The translations under genes were made by a program, and so were the position numbers. From Flavobacterium nackdongense (GTDB taxonomy: Bacteria > Bacteroidota > Bacteroidia > Flavobacteriales > Flavobacteriaceae), in the NCBI RefSeq assembly GCF_004355225.1, contig NZ_CP037933.1:2108001-2172000 (forward strand): a DNA stretch of 64,000 nt. Direction: 5' to 3'. The notes under the pieces were generated by a model that saw only the letters and a program-made list of their open reading frames with translations, searched no databases and was not told the DNA's origin. This document shows, piece by piece, positions 9,072 to 18,211 of this stretch; position 1 is the first letter of the stretch; each line of letters begins with the position of its first letter.

Positions 9072-11477
9072 ATGTACGTAGTAAAAAGAGATGGCCACAA
9101 AGAGCCTGTAATGTTTGACAAGATCACGGATAGAATTAAAAAACTATGCTACGGACTGAATGGTTTAGTAGAACCTGTAAAAGTGGCGATGCGAGTAATC
9201 GAAGGATTGTATGACGGTGTTTCTACTTCAGAATTAGACAATCTTGCTGCCGAAACTGCGGCTTCGATGACCATTGCACATCCCGATTATGCTCAACTTG
9301 CAGCTCGAATTGCAATTTCGAATTTACATTCCAATACCAAAAAATCATTCTCGGAAACAATGAACGAAATGTATCATTATATCAATCCGAGAACGAATCT
9401 TAAAGCACCTCTGATTTCAGAAGAAGTACATAAAGTAATTATGGAAAACGCTGAATACTTGGATTCACACATTATATACAATAGAGATTTCAACTACGAT
9501 TATTTTGGTTTCAAAACTTTGGAACGTTCGTATTTGTTGCGAATCAACGGTAAAATTGTAGAACGTCCGCAACATATGTTGATGCGTGTTTCGGTTGGAA
9601 TTCACTTAGACGATTTGAAATCAGTAATAGAAACTTACGACTTGATGTCGAAAAAATTCTTCACTCACGCCACTCCAACATTATTCAATGCAGGAACGCC
9701 AAAACCGCAAATGTCATCTTGTTTCCTTTTGGCTATGCAAGACGACAGTATCGACGGTATTTATGACACACTGAAACAAACCGCCAAAATTTCACAATCG
9801 GCTGGTGGTGTTGGACTTTCTATACACAATGTTCGTGCGACAGGTTCCTATATTCGTGGTACTAATGGAACATCAAACGGAATTGTGCCGATGTTGAGAG
9901 TTTTCAACGACACGGCACGTTATGTAGATCAAGGTGGAGGAAAACGCAAAGGAAGTTTTGCAATATATATAGAACCTTGGCATGCTGATATATTCGAATT
10001 TTTGGATTTGAAAAAGAATACCGGAAAAGAAGAAATGCGCGCCAGAGATTTGTTCTTTGCAATGTGGACATCGGATTTGTTTATGAAACGTGTGCAAGAA
10101 GATGCTCATTGGACCTTGATGTGTCCCAATGAATGTCCAGGATTGTATGACGTTTACGGAGAAGAATTTGAAAAATTATACATTTCCTACGAAGAAAGAG
10201 GAAAAGGCAGAAAAACTGTAAAAGCCCGTGAATTATGGGAGAAAATCCTAGAATCTCAAATCGAGACAGGAACTCCTTATATGTTGTACAAAGATGCAGC
10301 CAACAGAAAATCGAACCAGAAAAATCTTGGAACCATTCGTTCATCGAATTTGTGTACCGAGATTATGGAATTCACTTCCAAAGATGAAATTGCAGTTTGT
10401 AATTTGGCTTCTATTTCGTTGCCAATGTTTGTTGAAAACGGAAAATTTGACCACGAATTATTATTCAATGTAACCAAGCGTGTTACAAAAAACTTGAACA
10501 GAGTAATCGACAGAAATTATTATCCAGTAAAAGAAGCCGAAAATTCTAACCTTCGACATCGCCCTGTAGGACTTGGAGTTCAAGGTCTTGCCGATGCTTT
10601 CATTATGCTACGTATGCCGTTTACAAGCGACGAAGCCAAAAAATTAAATCAAGAAATTTTCGAAACCTTATACTTTGCCGCTGTAACTGCTTCGATGGAA
10701 ATGGCCAAAGAAGAAGGACCTTATTCCACTTTTAAAGGCTCTCCAATTTCGCAAGGTGAATTCCAACACAACCTTTGGGGAATGAAAGACGAAGAACTTT
10801 CGGGTCGATGGGATTGGGCTTCTTTGAGAAAAGAAGTGATGGAACACGGAGTGAGAAACTCACTTTTGGTTGCGCCAATGCCAACAGCTTCGACATCGCA
10901 AATATTGGGTAACAACGAAGCGTTCGAACCTTATACTTCAAATATTTACACCCGAAGAGTTTTATCAGGAGAATTTATTGTGGTGAACAAACATTTGTTA
11001 CACGATTTAGTAGAGCGCGGTCTTTGGAACGAAACTTTGAAACAAGAATTGATGCGTAATAACGGTTCAGTACAAGCGCTTGATATCCCACAAGATTTGA
11101 AGGAATTGTACAAAACCGTTTGGGAAATGTCGATGAAAGACATTATCGATATGTCGCGCCAACGTGGTTATTTTATTGACCAATCGCAATCATTGAACTT
11201 GTTTATGCAAGATGCTAATTATTCGAAATTGACCTCAATGCACTTCTACGCTTGGCAATCGGGATTGAAAACGGGAATGTATTATTTGAGAACTAAATCG
11301 GCGGTGGATGCGATCAAATTTACCTTGAATAATGACAAAAAAGCAGCTCCAGCTCCCATTGCAGAAGAAGTAGAAGCCACTACCACAACAGTTGAAATGA
11401 CTGCCGAAGAATATAGAGCAATGATTGAAATGGCCAAAAATGCCGGACCGGAAGATTGCGAAATGTGCGGAAGTTAA
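9072..11477 (+). CDS. nrdA: Ribonucleoside-diphosphate reductase large (alpha) subunit
   Basis: 801 residues. An N-terminal ATP-cone (about residues 1-95, beginning [18 protein letters not shown]) is followed by the class I reductase barrel. Visible active-site features include the substrate-pocket cysteine in PQMSSCFLL, the NLCTEI segment with the central cysteine, and the C-terminal redox pair CEMC in EDCEMCGS. It makes deoxyribonucleotides with NrdB. The ATP-cone implies dATP/ATP control of overall activity. The ~30-residue Ala/Glu-rich linker before the C-terminal cysteines fits a flexible swinging tail. Confidence 0.96.
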   Translation: MYVVKRDGHKEPVMFDKITDRIKKLCYGLNGLVEPVKVAMRVIEGLYDGVSTSELDNLAAETAASMTIAHPDYAQLAARIAISNLHSNTKKSFSETMNEMYHYINPRTNLKAPLISEEVHKVIMENAEYLDSHIIYNRDFNYDYFGFKTLERSYLLRINGKIVERPQHMLMRVSVGIHLDDLKSVIETYDLMSKKFFTHATPTLFNAGTPKPQMSSCFLLAMQDDSIDGIYDTLKQTAKISQSAGGVGLSIHNVRATGSYIRGTNGTSNGIVPMLRVFNDTARYVDQGGGKRKGSFAIYIEPWHADIFEFLDLKKNTGKEEMRARDLFFAMWTSDLFMKRVQEDAHWTLMCPNECPGLYDVYGEEFEKLYISYEERGKGRKTVKARELWEKILESQIETGTPYMLYKDAANRKSNQKNLGTIRSSNLCTEIMEFTSKDEIAVCNLASISLPMFVENGKFDHELLFNVTKRVTKNLNRVIDRNYYPVKEAENSNLRHRPVGLGVQGLADAFIMLRMPFTSDEAKKLNQEIFETLYFAAVTASMEMAKEEGPYSTFKGSPISQGEFQHNLWGMKDEELSGRWDWASLRKEVMEHGVRNSLLVAPMPTASTSQILGNNEAFEPYTSNIYTRRVLSGEFIVVNKHLLHDLVERGLWNETLKQELMRNNGSVQALDIPQDLKELYKTVWEMSMKDIIDMSRQRGYFIDQSQSLNLFMQDANYSKLTSMHFYAWQSGLKTGMYYLRTKSAVDAIKFTLNNDKKAAPAPIAEEVEATTTTVEMTAEEYRAMIEMAKNAGPEDCEMCGS

Positions 11478-11535
11478 TGAGATAATTTAGAATTTATCAG
11501 TATTCTTTTAAAAACCAAATTTGTAAAAAATAGAA

Positions 11536-11577
11536 ACGCCTCTTTCGAGGCGTCGGACTAAAGATGCTATCTTTAGT
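11536..11577 (+). other. Two adjacent perfect hairpins between nrdA and the NYN gene
   Basis: The first hairpin pairs ACGCCTC with GAGGCGT around a TTTC loop (11536-11553). The second pairs ACTAAAGAT with ATCTTTAGT around GCT (11557-11577). There is no strong T-run after either, so a classic terminator is uncertain. They may form an RNA structure between the two genes or protect an mRNA end. Confidence 0.5.
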
Positions 11578-11611
11578 GTTGTTATTGTGTTGCAAATATA
11601 ATATATAAAGT

Positions 11612-12244
11612 ATGAGTAAAACAACTATTTTAACAAAAAAAGAAAGAGTTATCGTTTATGTAGATGGTTTTAACTTATATTTCGGGATGTTAGATGCTGG
11701 TTTTGATTATTGCAAGTGGTTAAATTTAAATCTATTAGTTCATAATTTATTACACTCAAATCAAGAACTGGTTGATGTAAAGTATTTTACCAGTAGAGTC
11801 AGTAATAATCCTGACAAACAAAAAAGACAAAATACTTATATAGAAGCTTTAGAAAGTGTTGGGGTAAACATATTTTATGGAAATTACCAATCCGATACGA
11901 TTGAATGTAAACGATGTAAAAATGTTTGGCCAAAATTTAATGAAAAAATGACGGATGTCAATATAGCAACTCATATATTAATTGATGCTTATCAAGATAA
12001 ATATGATATGGCAATGCTAATATCTGGCGATAGTGATTTAGTGCCACCGATGAGAGCGGTACACGAAATATTTAAAAGCAAACGAGTTTTTGTTGCTTTC
12101 CCTCCAAAACGTCACAATCAATCCGTTGCCTTGATTGCAAAAGGTTCGTTGACAATAGGACGAAAAAAACTTGTAGAAAGTCAATTTGAAGAAAAAGTTG
12201 CTAAAAAAGATGGCTATCAATTAAGCAAGCCTAAAACTTGGTGA
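11612..12244 (+). CDS. NYN domain (PIN-like) putative RNase
   Basis: 210 residues. The N-terminal RVIVYVDGFNLYFGML and the later AMLISGDSDLVPPMRAV are the two acidic signatures of the NYN/LabA-like PIN superfamily, giving the Asp residues expected to bind Mg2+. A CKRCKNVW segment between them could bind zinc. Family members are putative RNA-cleaving nucleases. The C-terminal ~40 residues are Lys-rich and may contact nucleic acid. No partner gene is evident; it follows nrdA after a double hairpin and is separated from dgt by a 340-bp noncoding stretch. Confidence 0.85.
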   Translation: MSKTTILTKKERVIVYVDGFNLYFGMLDAGFDYCKWLNLNLLVHNLLHSNQELVDVKYFTSRVSNNPDKQKRQNTYIEALESVGVNIFYGNYQSDTIECKRCKNVWPKFNEKMTDVNIATHILIDAYQDKYDMAMLISGDSDLVPPMRAVHEIFKSKRVFVAFPPKRHNQSVALIAKGSLTIGRKKLVESQFEEKVAKKDGYQLSKPKTW

Positions 12245-12583
12245 TTTAGTTTTTGTTGATTTTCTAAAACAGAAATCGACACGGATTAAAATTATTTCCA
12301 TAAAAAAAAGACTGATAAATCAGTCTTTGTTATCGACCGGGCACACCCCAATCCAAATATTTAAACATCTATTGATGTAAAATCCTTCTACAAAGATATT
12401 ATAATTTTGTATTAAAAATTAATTTTTTATAAAATGTTATGATTTTTGGCTAGATACCGCAGCAAAATGCTTGTTTTCAATTATTTAAAAAATAGCAAAA
12501 AAAGGTTCGAGAGTCAATTTTGATGACTGTTTTTATTTAAAATAACTCCTTTTTCATATATTCGCTAAAACTAAAAACGCACA
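12245..12583 (+). terminator. Noncoding stretch with terminator-like hairpin at 12302-12329
   Basis: Within this 339-bp gap, AAAGACTGA pairs with TCAGTCTTT around a TAAA loop at about 12305-12328, preceded by an A-run and followed by a weak T-rich stretch, so it could end transcription of the NYN gene. The remainder is AT-rich with a short GC-rich patch near 12335-12352. I see nothing else definable. Confidence 0.5.
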
Positions 12584-13930
12584 ATGAACTGGGAACAACT
12601 TTTATCACTAAAACGCCAAGGCGACACAAGCAAACGATTACGAATAGAACAAGACGACACGCGCTTGGGTTTTGAAGTGGATTATGATCGCATTATATTC
12701 TCGTCGGCTTTCAGAAGTTTGCAGGACAAAACACAAGTGATTCCCCTTTCGAAAACCGATTTTGTGCACACACGATTGACGCATAGTTTAGAAGTTTCGG
12801 TTGTAGGACGCTCCATCGGCAGATTGGTTGGCAAAAAAATTATCGAAAAATACCCCCATTTAAAGGCCGTTCACGGTTTTCAGGCGAATGATTTTGGAGC
12901 CATCGTTGCGGCAGCTTCATTGGCACACGATATCGGAAATCCGCCTTTTGGTCATTCGGGCGAAAAAGCGATTGGCGAATATTTTTCGATTGGAAAAGGG
13001 CAACAATACAAAGACCAACTTTCGGTCAAAGAATGGCAGGATTTAGTCGATTTTGAAGGCAATGCCAATGGTTTTTCGGTACTTACAGCCAGTCGTCCCG
13101 GAATTGAAGGTGGATTGCGAATTTCCTATGCAACTCTAGGCGCATTTATGAAATATCCCAAGGAAAGTTTACCCAAAAAACCAACTTCCAATATTGCCGA
13201 CAAAAAATATGGATTCTTTCAAAATGACAAAGTTTTTTTTCAGGATGTAGCACTGGAATTAGGTATGATTCCCAATAAAGATGGAGAAGACATAGGTTTC
13301 GAAAGACATCCATTAGCTTACTTAGTCGAAGCGGCAGATGATATTTGTTACACGATTATCGATTTTGAAGATGGAATCAACTTAGGGCTGGTATCCGAGG
13401 ATTTTGCTTTAGAATATTTGATAAAACTAGTTAAAGACAGCATCGATGCTGCAAAATACAATACCTTAACCACCAAAGAAGATCGCATTAGTTATTTGCG
13501 CGCCTTGGCTATTGGCAGTTTAATCAACGATGCGGTGAAGGTATTTATTGAAAATGAAGAAGCCATTTTAGAAGGGCGTTTCCCGTATGCGTTGACCGAT
13601 AAAAGCAAATACAAAGTGCAGATGGATGACATCATCAAATTGAGCGTGAAAAACATCTATCAAAGTCGCGAAGTGATTGAAAAAGAAATTGTTGGCTACC
13701 AAATTATTCAAACCTTGTTGGACAAATTCATTACCGCTTTCAACAACAAATTCGAAGGAAATTCGTCTAATTATGATAAATTATTACTGAAAATGTTACC
13801 TGAAAAATTCTTAGAAGAAAAAGAAGATTTGTACCAAAGACTGCTTCATATTTGCCATTTTGTTTCCCTTTTGACCGATGGAAACGCACTAGAATTATAC
13901 GAAACCATTAACGGTCGAAAAACCAATTAA
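12584..13930 (+). CDS. dgt: Deoxyguanosinetriphosphate triphosphohydrolase-like protein
   Basis: 448 residues of the HD-domain dNTPase family. The N-terminal RIEQDDTRLGFEVDYDRI and SSAFRSLQDKTQV segments and HTRLTHSLEVSVVGRS are typical. The metal site is in SLAHDIGNPPFGHSGE (HD pair), with a further Asp in EAADDICYTIIDFEDG. The enzyme hydrolyses dGTP or other dNTPs to deoxynucleoside and triphosphate, so it opposes ribonucleotide reductase, whose genes lie just upstream. Length matches dGTPase-like proteins of Bacteroidota. Exact dNTP preference cannot be read from sequence. Confidence 0.9.
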   Translation: MNWEQLLSLKRQGDTSKRLRIEQDDTRLGFEVDYDRIIFSSAFRSLQDKTQVIPLSKTDFVHTRLTHSLEVSVVGRSIGRLVGKKIIEKYPHLKAVHGFQANDFGAIVAAASLAHDIGNPPFGHSGEKAIGEYFSIGKGQQYKDQLSVKEWQDLVDFEGNANGFSVLTASRPGIEGGLRISYATLGAFMKYPKESLPKKPTSNIADKKYGFFQNDKVFFQDVALELGMIPNKDGEDIGFERHPLAYLVEAADDICYTIIDFEDGINLGLVSEDFALEYLIKLVKDSIDAAKYNTLTTKEDRISYLRALAIGSLINDAVKVFIENEEAILEGRFPYALTDKSKYKVQMDDIIKLSVKNIYQSREVIEKEIVGYQIIQTLLDKFITAFNNKFEGNSSNYDKLLLKMLPEKFLEEKEDLYQRLLHICHFVSLLTDGNALELYETINGRKTN

Positions 13931-13933
13931 TCC

Positions 13934-15049
13934 TTAGAAATTGTAGACCATTCCTATTCCAAGTGCTTGTCTTAGCTGTACTTTGGCGCCTGATTCGACA
14001 TCTTGACCGTTTATTTCTTCAATCGTTTTTACATCGTCGTCATAAATCAAATGCAAGCCAATGTTTGCTTTGACATATTGATTGACAACAAATTCCAATT
14101 GAGCTCTCCATTCTACATCAATGTTTCCGAAGTTGTTGATATAATCCGTATATAAACTCAGTCGGTTTTCTAAAGTGATGTTTTTCCAGACTTCTTTTTT
14201 ATAATAATTGGTAAATAAAAATCCCATTTCGGTTCTCGACTTTTTTCCTGGACTTATGACATTTCCGTTAGCGTCATAGGTTGCTTCAGTAACCCCAAAT
14301 GCGCCACTATTGGCGAGTTCTTGATCTAAAACCAAAGTGTTTTTAAGAGTTAGGGGAGATATATAGATGTCAAACACCTTTTTTTTAATATAATAATTAG
14401 CTCCAACTCCTAAAAAAGTATACGCTGGCGCAAACGGTTTTGAAATTGCATTATCGGTATTGGGATACTTATATCCGTCGGAAAATTGGGTCTTGAAATT
14501 CAACTTTACACTATAATACCAGTGCGAAAGAGTGTCTTTTCGATAACCATATGTTGAGTTGAAACGGAATTCATCATCTGTTTTTCGTAAGTCTAGACCA
14601 TCTTGTTTGTTAAGACCATACCTAAATCCCATTTCGCTTACCCACTCACTATTCACCTCAGATCGTATTCGAGTAAATTCTCCCTTTAACAATCCCGACA
14701 CAGAACTAGTTCCCCCTGCATTCCAATTGACAAAGGCAATTTGACTTAAATCAAAGCCAATCATATTTTTGTTTTTCCAATTAGACACTGTCACAGGTAT
14801 TCTTGGTTGCTTTTTTGTGACTTTAAGCGCCTTAGTTGGCTTTACAACCAATTTTGTTTTTGGAATAAATTTGGCCTCCAAAATAGAATATACCGAGTCT
14901 CTAGAAACTTGAATGCTATCCGTAGGAACTTGAATGGTGTCCCTAGAAACTGGAATAGAATCTTTATAAACAGGGACTGGGTTTTGAGAAAAAAGAGGTT
15001 TTGAGATTAGCTGGAGTAGAAACAGAAAGAAGAAAAAATAGAACTTCAT
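13934..15049 (-). CDS. DUF3078 family outer-membrane-like protein
   Basis: 371 residues with a signal peptide (about residues 1-21, FFFFLFLLQLISKPLFSQ). Next comes a short internally repetitive segment of VP-x-DSI / VSRDTI units (about 25-58), and then a beta-rich domain starting near MIGFDLSQIAFVNWNAGGTSS. That NWxxGG pattern is the DUF3078 signature. The alternating beta pattern and terminal aromatic residue (GIGMVYNF) fit an outer-membrane barrel. Function unknown. It is 24 bp downstream of dxs on the same strand and is convergent with dgt. Confidence 0.85.
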   Translation of the reverse strand: MKFYFFFFLFLLQLISKPLFSQNPVPVYKDSIPVSRDTIQVPTDSIQVSRDSVYSILEAKFIPKTKLVVKPTKALKVTKKQPRIPVTVSNWKNKNMIGFDLSQIAFVNWNAGGTSSVSGLLKGEFTRIRSEVNSEWVSEMGFRYGLNKQDGLDLRKTDDEFRFNSTYGYRKDTLSHWYYSVKLNFKTQFSDGYKYPNTDNAISKPFAPAYTFLGVGANYYIKKKVFDIYISPLTLKNTLVLDQELANSGAFGVTEATYDANGNVISPGKKSRTEMGFLFTNYYKKEVWKNITLENRLSLYTDYINNFGNIDVEWRAQLEFVVNQYVKANIGLHLIYDDDVKTIEEINGQDVESGAKVQLRQALGIGMVYNF

Positions 15050-15072
15050 TGTTAACTTTTTTTGTTGTATTT

Positions 15073-16854
15073 TTAATAGTTAGAAAACATAATGGATAAG
15101 CTTGAAACGTCAATTTTGCAATATTGTTGTAATTCATCAACAGAACCTTGTTCGATGAATTCATCAGGAATTCCAAGTGTAACTATGTTAGAACTGTACT
15201 TATTTTCAGCTGCAAACTCAACAATAGTTGTGCCAAAACCACCTTTGATAGCACCATCTTCAATAGTAATGATATCGTTGAAGGTATTGAAAATGAAATG
15301 CAACATATTTTCATCCAAAGGTTTTACAAAAGCAAAATCATAATGTGCAAAATTTTCGGGATAATCTATTTCAGCCAATGCCAAAGTCACATTATTGCCA
15401 ATGGTTCCGTTGGATAGAACAGCGATATTCATTCCATTTTGCAGGCAATTTGCAGTCCCAATTTCAATTTTTTCATACGTCCCGAACTGTCGGGATTGCC
15501 AATCCACTATTTGACCACGACCTCGCGGATAACGAATAGCTATAGGATGATTCAAACCCAATTGCGCCGTGTACAATATGTTTCTCAACGCTATTTCATT
15601 CAAAGGCGAATAGATGATTATATTGGGAATACAACGCAAATAAGCCAAATCGAAAACGCCGTGATGCGTAGCTCCATCTTCGCCAACCAAGCCCGCTCTG
15701 TCCAAACAAAATATGACTGGTAAATTTTGTAAAGCCACGTCGTGAATGACTTGATCGTAGGCTCGTTGTAAAAAAGTGGAATAAATATTGCAAAAAACGA
15801 CCATTCCTTGGGTCGCCATTCCGGCAGATAAAGTAACGGCGTGCTGCTCGGCAATCCCCACATCAAAAGCGCGTTTTGGAAAAGCGTCCATCATAAATTT
15901 CAACGAACTTCCTGACGGCATTGCAGGCGTGATTCCAATAATTTTTTCATTGACTTTTGCCAAATCTAAGAGCGTCAAACCAAAAACATCTTGGTATTTT
16001 GGCGGCAGATTTCCATCAGATTTTGGATGGATTTCCCCAGTTGCAGCATCAAATTTTCCGGGAGCGTGGTATTTTACTTGATCGTCTTCGGCTTGTTGTA
16101 AACCTTTCCCTTTTGTGGTAATAATGTGAAGGAATTTAGGTCCTTTTACTTCTTTCAGTCTTTTCAATTCCTTGATAACTGCAAAAATATCATGTCCATC
16201 AATGGGTCCTGAATAATCAAAATTCAAAGACCGAATCATATTATTTTTCTTCGGGTTTTTCCCTTCTTTCACAGCAGTGAGATAGTTTTTCAATGCACCA
16301 ACGCTTGGATCAATCCCGATGGCGTTATCATTGAGAATCACCAATAAATTAGCATCGGTAACTCCAGCGTGATTCAATCCTTCGAACGCCATTCCCGATG
16401 CTATGGAAGCATCACCAATGACAGCAATATGTTGTTTTTCGAAATCGCCTTTTAAATTAGAAGCAATCGCCATTCCTAAAGCTGCCGAAATCGAAGTCGA
16501 CGAATGTCCCACTCCAAAAGCATCGTATATACTTTCGCTTCGTTTTGGAAAACCGGAAATTCCGTTCAGTTGGCGGTTGGTGTGGAAATTTTCTCTTCTT
16601 CCGGTTAAAATTTTGTGTCCATAAGCTTGATGCCCTACGTCCCAAATCAAGAGATCATTGGGCGTATCAAAAACATAATGCAAAGCAATCGTGAGTTCAA
16701 CAACGCCAAGGCTTGCGCCGAGATGACCTTCTTTAACAGCCACAACACCAATAATAAAATCACGCAATTCTTGCGCCAATTGCGGAAGTTGTGCTTCATC
16801 GAGTTGGCGTAAATCGGTTGGATTGTTGATGTTTTCGAGTATGTTGCTTTTCAT
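15073..16854 (-). CDS. dxs: 1-deoxy-D-xylulose-5-phosphate synthase
   Basis: 593 residues, a thiamine-diphosphate transketolase-like enzyme condensing pyruvate and glyceraldehyde 3-phosphate, the first step of the MEP isoprenoid pathway. Visible are HLGASLGVVELTIALH, the TPP/Mg2+ site GDASIASGMAFEGLNHAG with LNDNAIGID, the pyrimidine domain with DVGIAEQHAVTLSAGMA, and the C-terminal transketolase-C domain. Its length agrees with the short DXS form of Flavobacteriaceae. The TPP dependence links it to the thiamine-uptake locus near 48-50 kb. A DUF3078 gene follows on the same strand. Confidence 0.95.
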   Translation of the reverse strand: MKSNILENINNPTDLRQLDEAQLPQLAQELRDFIIGVVAVKEGHLGASLGVVELTIALHYVFDTPNDLLIWDVGHQAYGHKILTGRRENFHTNRQLNGISGFPKRSESIYDAFGVGHSSTSISAALGMAIASNLKGDFEKQHIAVIGDASIASGMAFEGLNHAGVTDANLLVILNDNAIGIDPSVGALKNYLTAVKEGKNPKKNNMIRSLNFDYSGPIDGHDIFAVIKELKRLKEVKGPKFLHIITTKGKGLQQAEDDQVKYHAPGKFDAATGEIHPKSDGNLPPKYQDVFGLTLLDLAKVNEKIIGITPAMPSGSSLKFMMDAFPKRAFDVGIAEQHAVTLSAGMATQGMVVFCNIYSTFLQRAYDQVIHDVALQNLPVIFCLDRAGLVGEDGATHHGVFDLAYLRCIPNIIIYSPLNEIALRNILYTAQLGLNHPIAIRYPRGRGQIVDWQSRQFGTYEKIEIGTANCLQNGMNIAVLSNGTIGNNVTLALAEIDYPENFAHYDFAFVKPLDENMLHFIFNTFNDIITIEDGAIKGGFGTTIVEFAAENKYSSNIVTLGIPDEFIEQGSVDELQQYCKIDVSSLSIMFSNY

Positions 16855-16966
16855 TTTAATTTAAAAAGCGAATTTACGATTTTAATTTGAAATTTGTTTT
16901 TGAAAGCGTATGACAAATTATATTCTGAACATAATTCTTCCTTAAAATTGGCTAATTCTAATAAAT

Positions 16967-17020
16967 GAGGCGATTATTTTTACTAATCGCCTCAAAAAAT
17001 GATTATATTTGAGGCGATTA
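16967..17020 (+). promoter_or_regulatory. Operator-like triple repeat and promoter of the Fic gene
   Basis: GAGGCGATTA occurs at 16967-16976, inverted as TAATCGCCTC at 16984-16993, and again direct at 17011-17020. A TATATTTG -7 box lies at 17004-17011, directly abutting the third copy. The arrangement puts one copy where RNA polymerase binds and one at the start site, the expected design of an autoregulatory operator. A partial GCCTCAA follows at 17033-17039. Confidence 0.6.
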
Positions 17021-17038
17021 ACACAAATAAATGCCTCA

Positions 17039-18136
17039 ATGAAATACAACTGGCAATTACCCGATTGGACAAAATTCAAATATAACGATGCTGTAATAGA
17101 TGTATTGTGTATGGATTTTGCATTGGAAACCGGGGAGCTAAAAGGACTTGTCGATTCGTTATCAACCGAGATTCAGCAAGAAACTATTTTGCAATTTATG
17201 ATTTCGGAGGCTGTCAAGACTTCGGAAATTGAAGGCGAATTTTTTAGCCGACAAGATGTAATGTCTTCAATTAAGAAAAATCTTGGCTTTGGAGATTTTG
17301 GTCAAATTAGAGACAAAAACGCACAAGGAATTGGAAAGTTGATGGTCACGGTTCGAAATTCCTATGCTGAAAAGCTGACTGAATCCTCAATAAAACAATG
17401 GCACGCTATTCTGATGGAATATTCCAAGCGCGTTAATCCTGGCGAGTATAGAAGTGGAGAGGAACCTATGCAAATTGTTTCAGGATCTTATGGTAAAGAA
17501 ATTATCCATTTTGAAGCTCCGCCATCTAGCCATGTTTCGGTTGAAATGAAAAATTTTATCGATTGGTACACTGATTTTGAAGTAAAACCCACCGATATTA
17601 AAAAAGCTTTAGTCAAAACTTCCATTTCGCATTTGTATTTTGAAAGCATTCATCCATTTGAAGATGGTAATGGCAGAATTGGTAGAGCCCTTGCCGAAAA
17701 ATGTTTGTCGGAATCTTTGAATCGCCCTGTTTTGATGAGTCTTTCAAGTACTATTGAACAGAACAAAAAACAATATTACGAATCCTTAAAGCAAGCTCAA
17801 AGAACTTTAGAAATTACAGATTGGATTCTTTATTTTTCTACATTGGTCTTAGAATCCCAGAAAAATGCCAAACAAAATGTACTTTTTACATTAGGTAAAA
17901 CGAAATTTATAGACCGTTTTAAAAATCAAATGAATGAAAGACAAAATAAAGCTGTTTTGAAAATGTTTGAAAACGGTTTTGCTGGTTTTGAAGGAGGAAT
18001 GACAGCTTTAAAATATGTTTCTATCACAAAAACCTCGAGAGCAACTGCCACAAGAGATTTACAAGATTTGGCCGAAAAAAGTATTTTGATTCCAAAAGGA
18101 GAAGGAAGAAGTCGAAGCTATGACTTGCATCTTTAA
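17039..18136 (+). CDS. Fic family protein with DUF4172 and C-terminal winged helix
   Basis: 365 residues from the ATG at 17039; an in-frame TTG at 17009 lies inside the promoter repeats and is rejected. The N-terminal YNWQLPDWTKFKYN segment is DUF4172. The Fic core has the catalytic HPFEDGNGRIGRALAEK (HxFx(D/E)GNGRxxR), preceded by an SEIEGEFF segment matching the inhibitory (S/T)xxxE(G/N) helix, so the enzyme is probably autoinhibited. The C-terminal ~60 residues (SITKTSRATATRDLQDLAE) look like a winged helix-turn-helix. Fic proteins AMPylate target proteins; target unknown. The upstream operator-like repeats suggest self-regulation. Confidence 0.88.
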   Translation: MKYNWQLPDWTKFKYNDAVIDVLCMDFALETGELKGLVDSLSTEIQQETILQFMISEAVKTSEIEGEFFSRQDVMSSIKKNLGFGDFGQIRDKNAQGIGKLMVTVRNSYAEKLTESSIKQWHAILMEYSKRVNPGEYRSGEEPMQIVSGSYGKEIIHFEAPPSSHVSVEMKNFIDWYTDFEVKPTDIKKALVKTSISHLYFESIHPFEDGNGRIGRALAEKCLSESLNRPVLMSLSSTIEQNKKQYYESLKQAQRTLEITDWILYFSTLVLESQKNAKQNVLFTLGKTKFIDRFKNQMNERQNKAVLKMFENGFAGFEGGMTALKYVSITKTSRATATRDLQDLAEKSILIPKGEGRSRSYDLHL

Positions 18137-18163
18137 GATTGTAGGCATGCTGAAATAAATTGC

Positions 18164-18191
18164 TAAAAAAAATCCCGATTGCTCGGGATTT
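18164..18191. terminator. Bidirectional terminator between fic and infB
   Basis: AAATCCCGA (18170-18178) pairs with TCGGGATTT (18183-18191) around TTGC, with an A-run on the left that becomes a T-run for minus-strand transcripts. It sits 21 bp beyond the infB stop and 34 bp beyond the fic stop. It should end the rimP-nusA-infB operon and probably fic. Confidence 0.75.
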
Positions 18192-18211
18192 CTTATCAAT
18201 AGTTCCAAATT

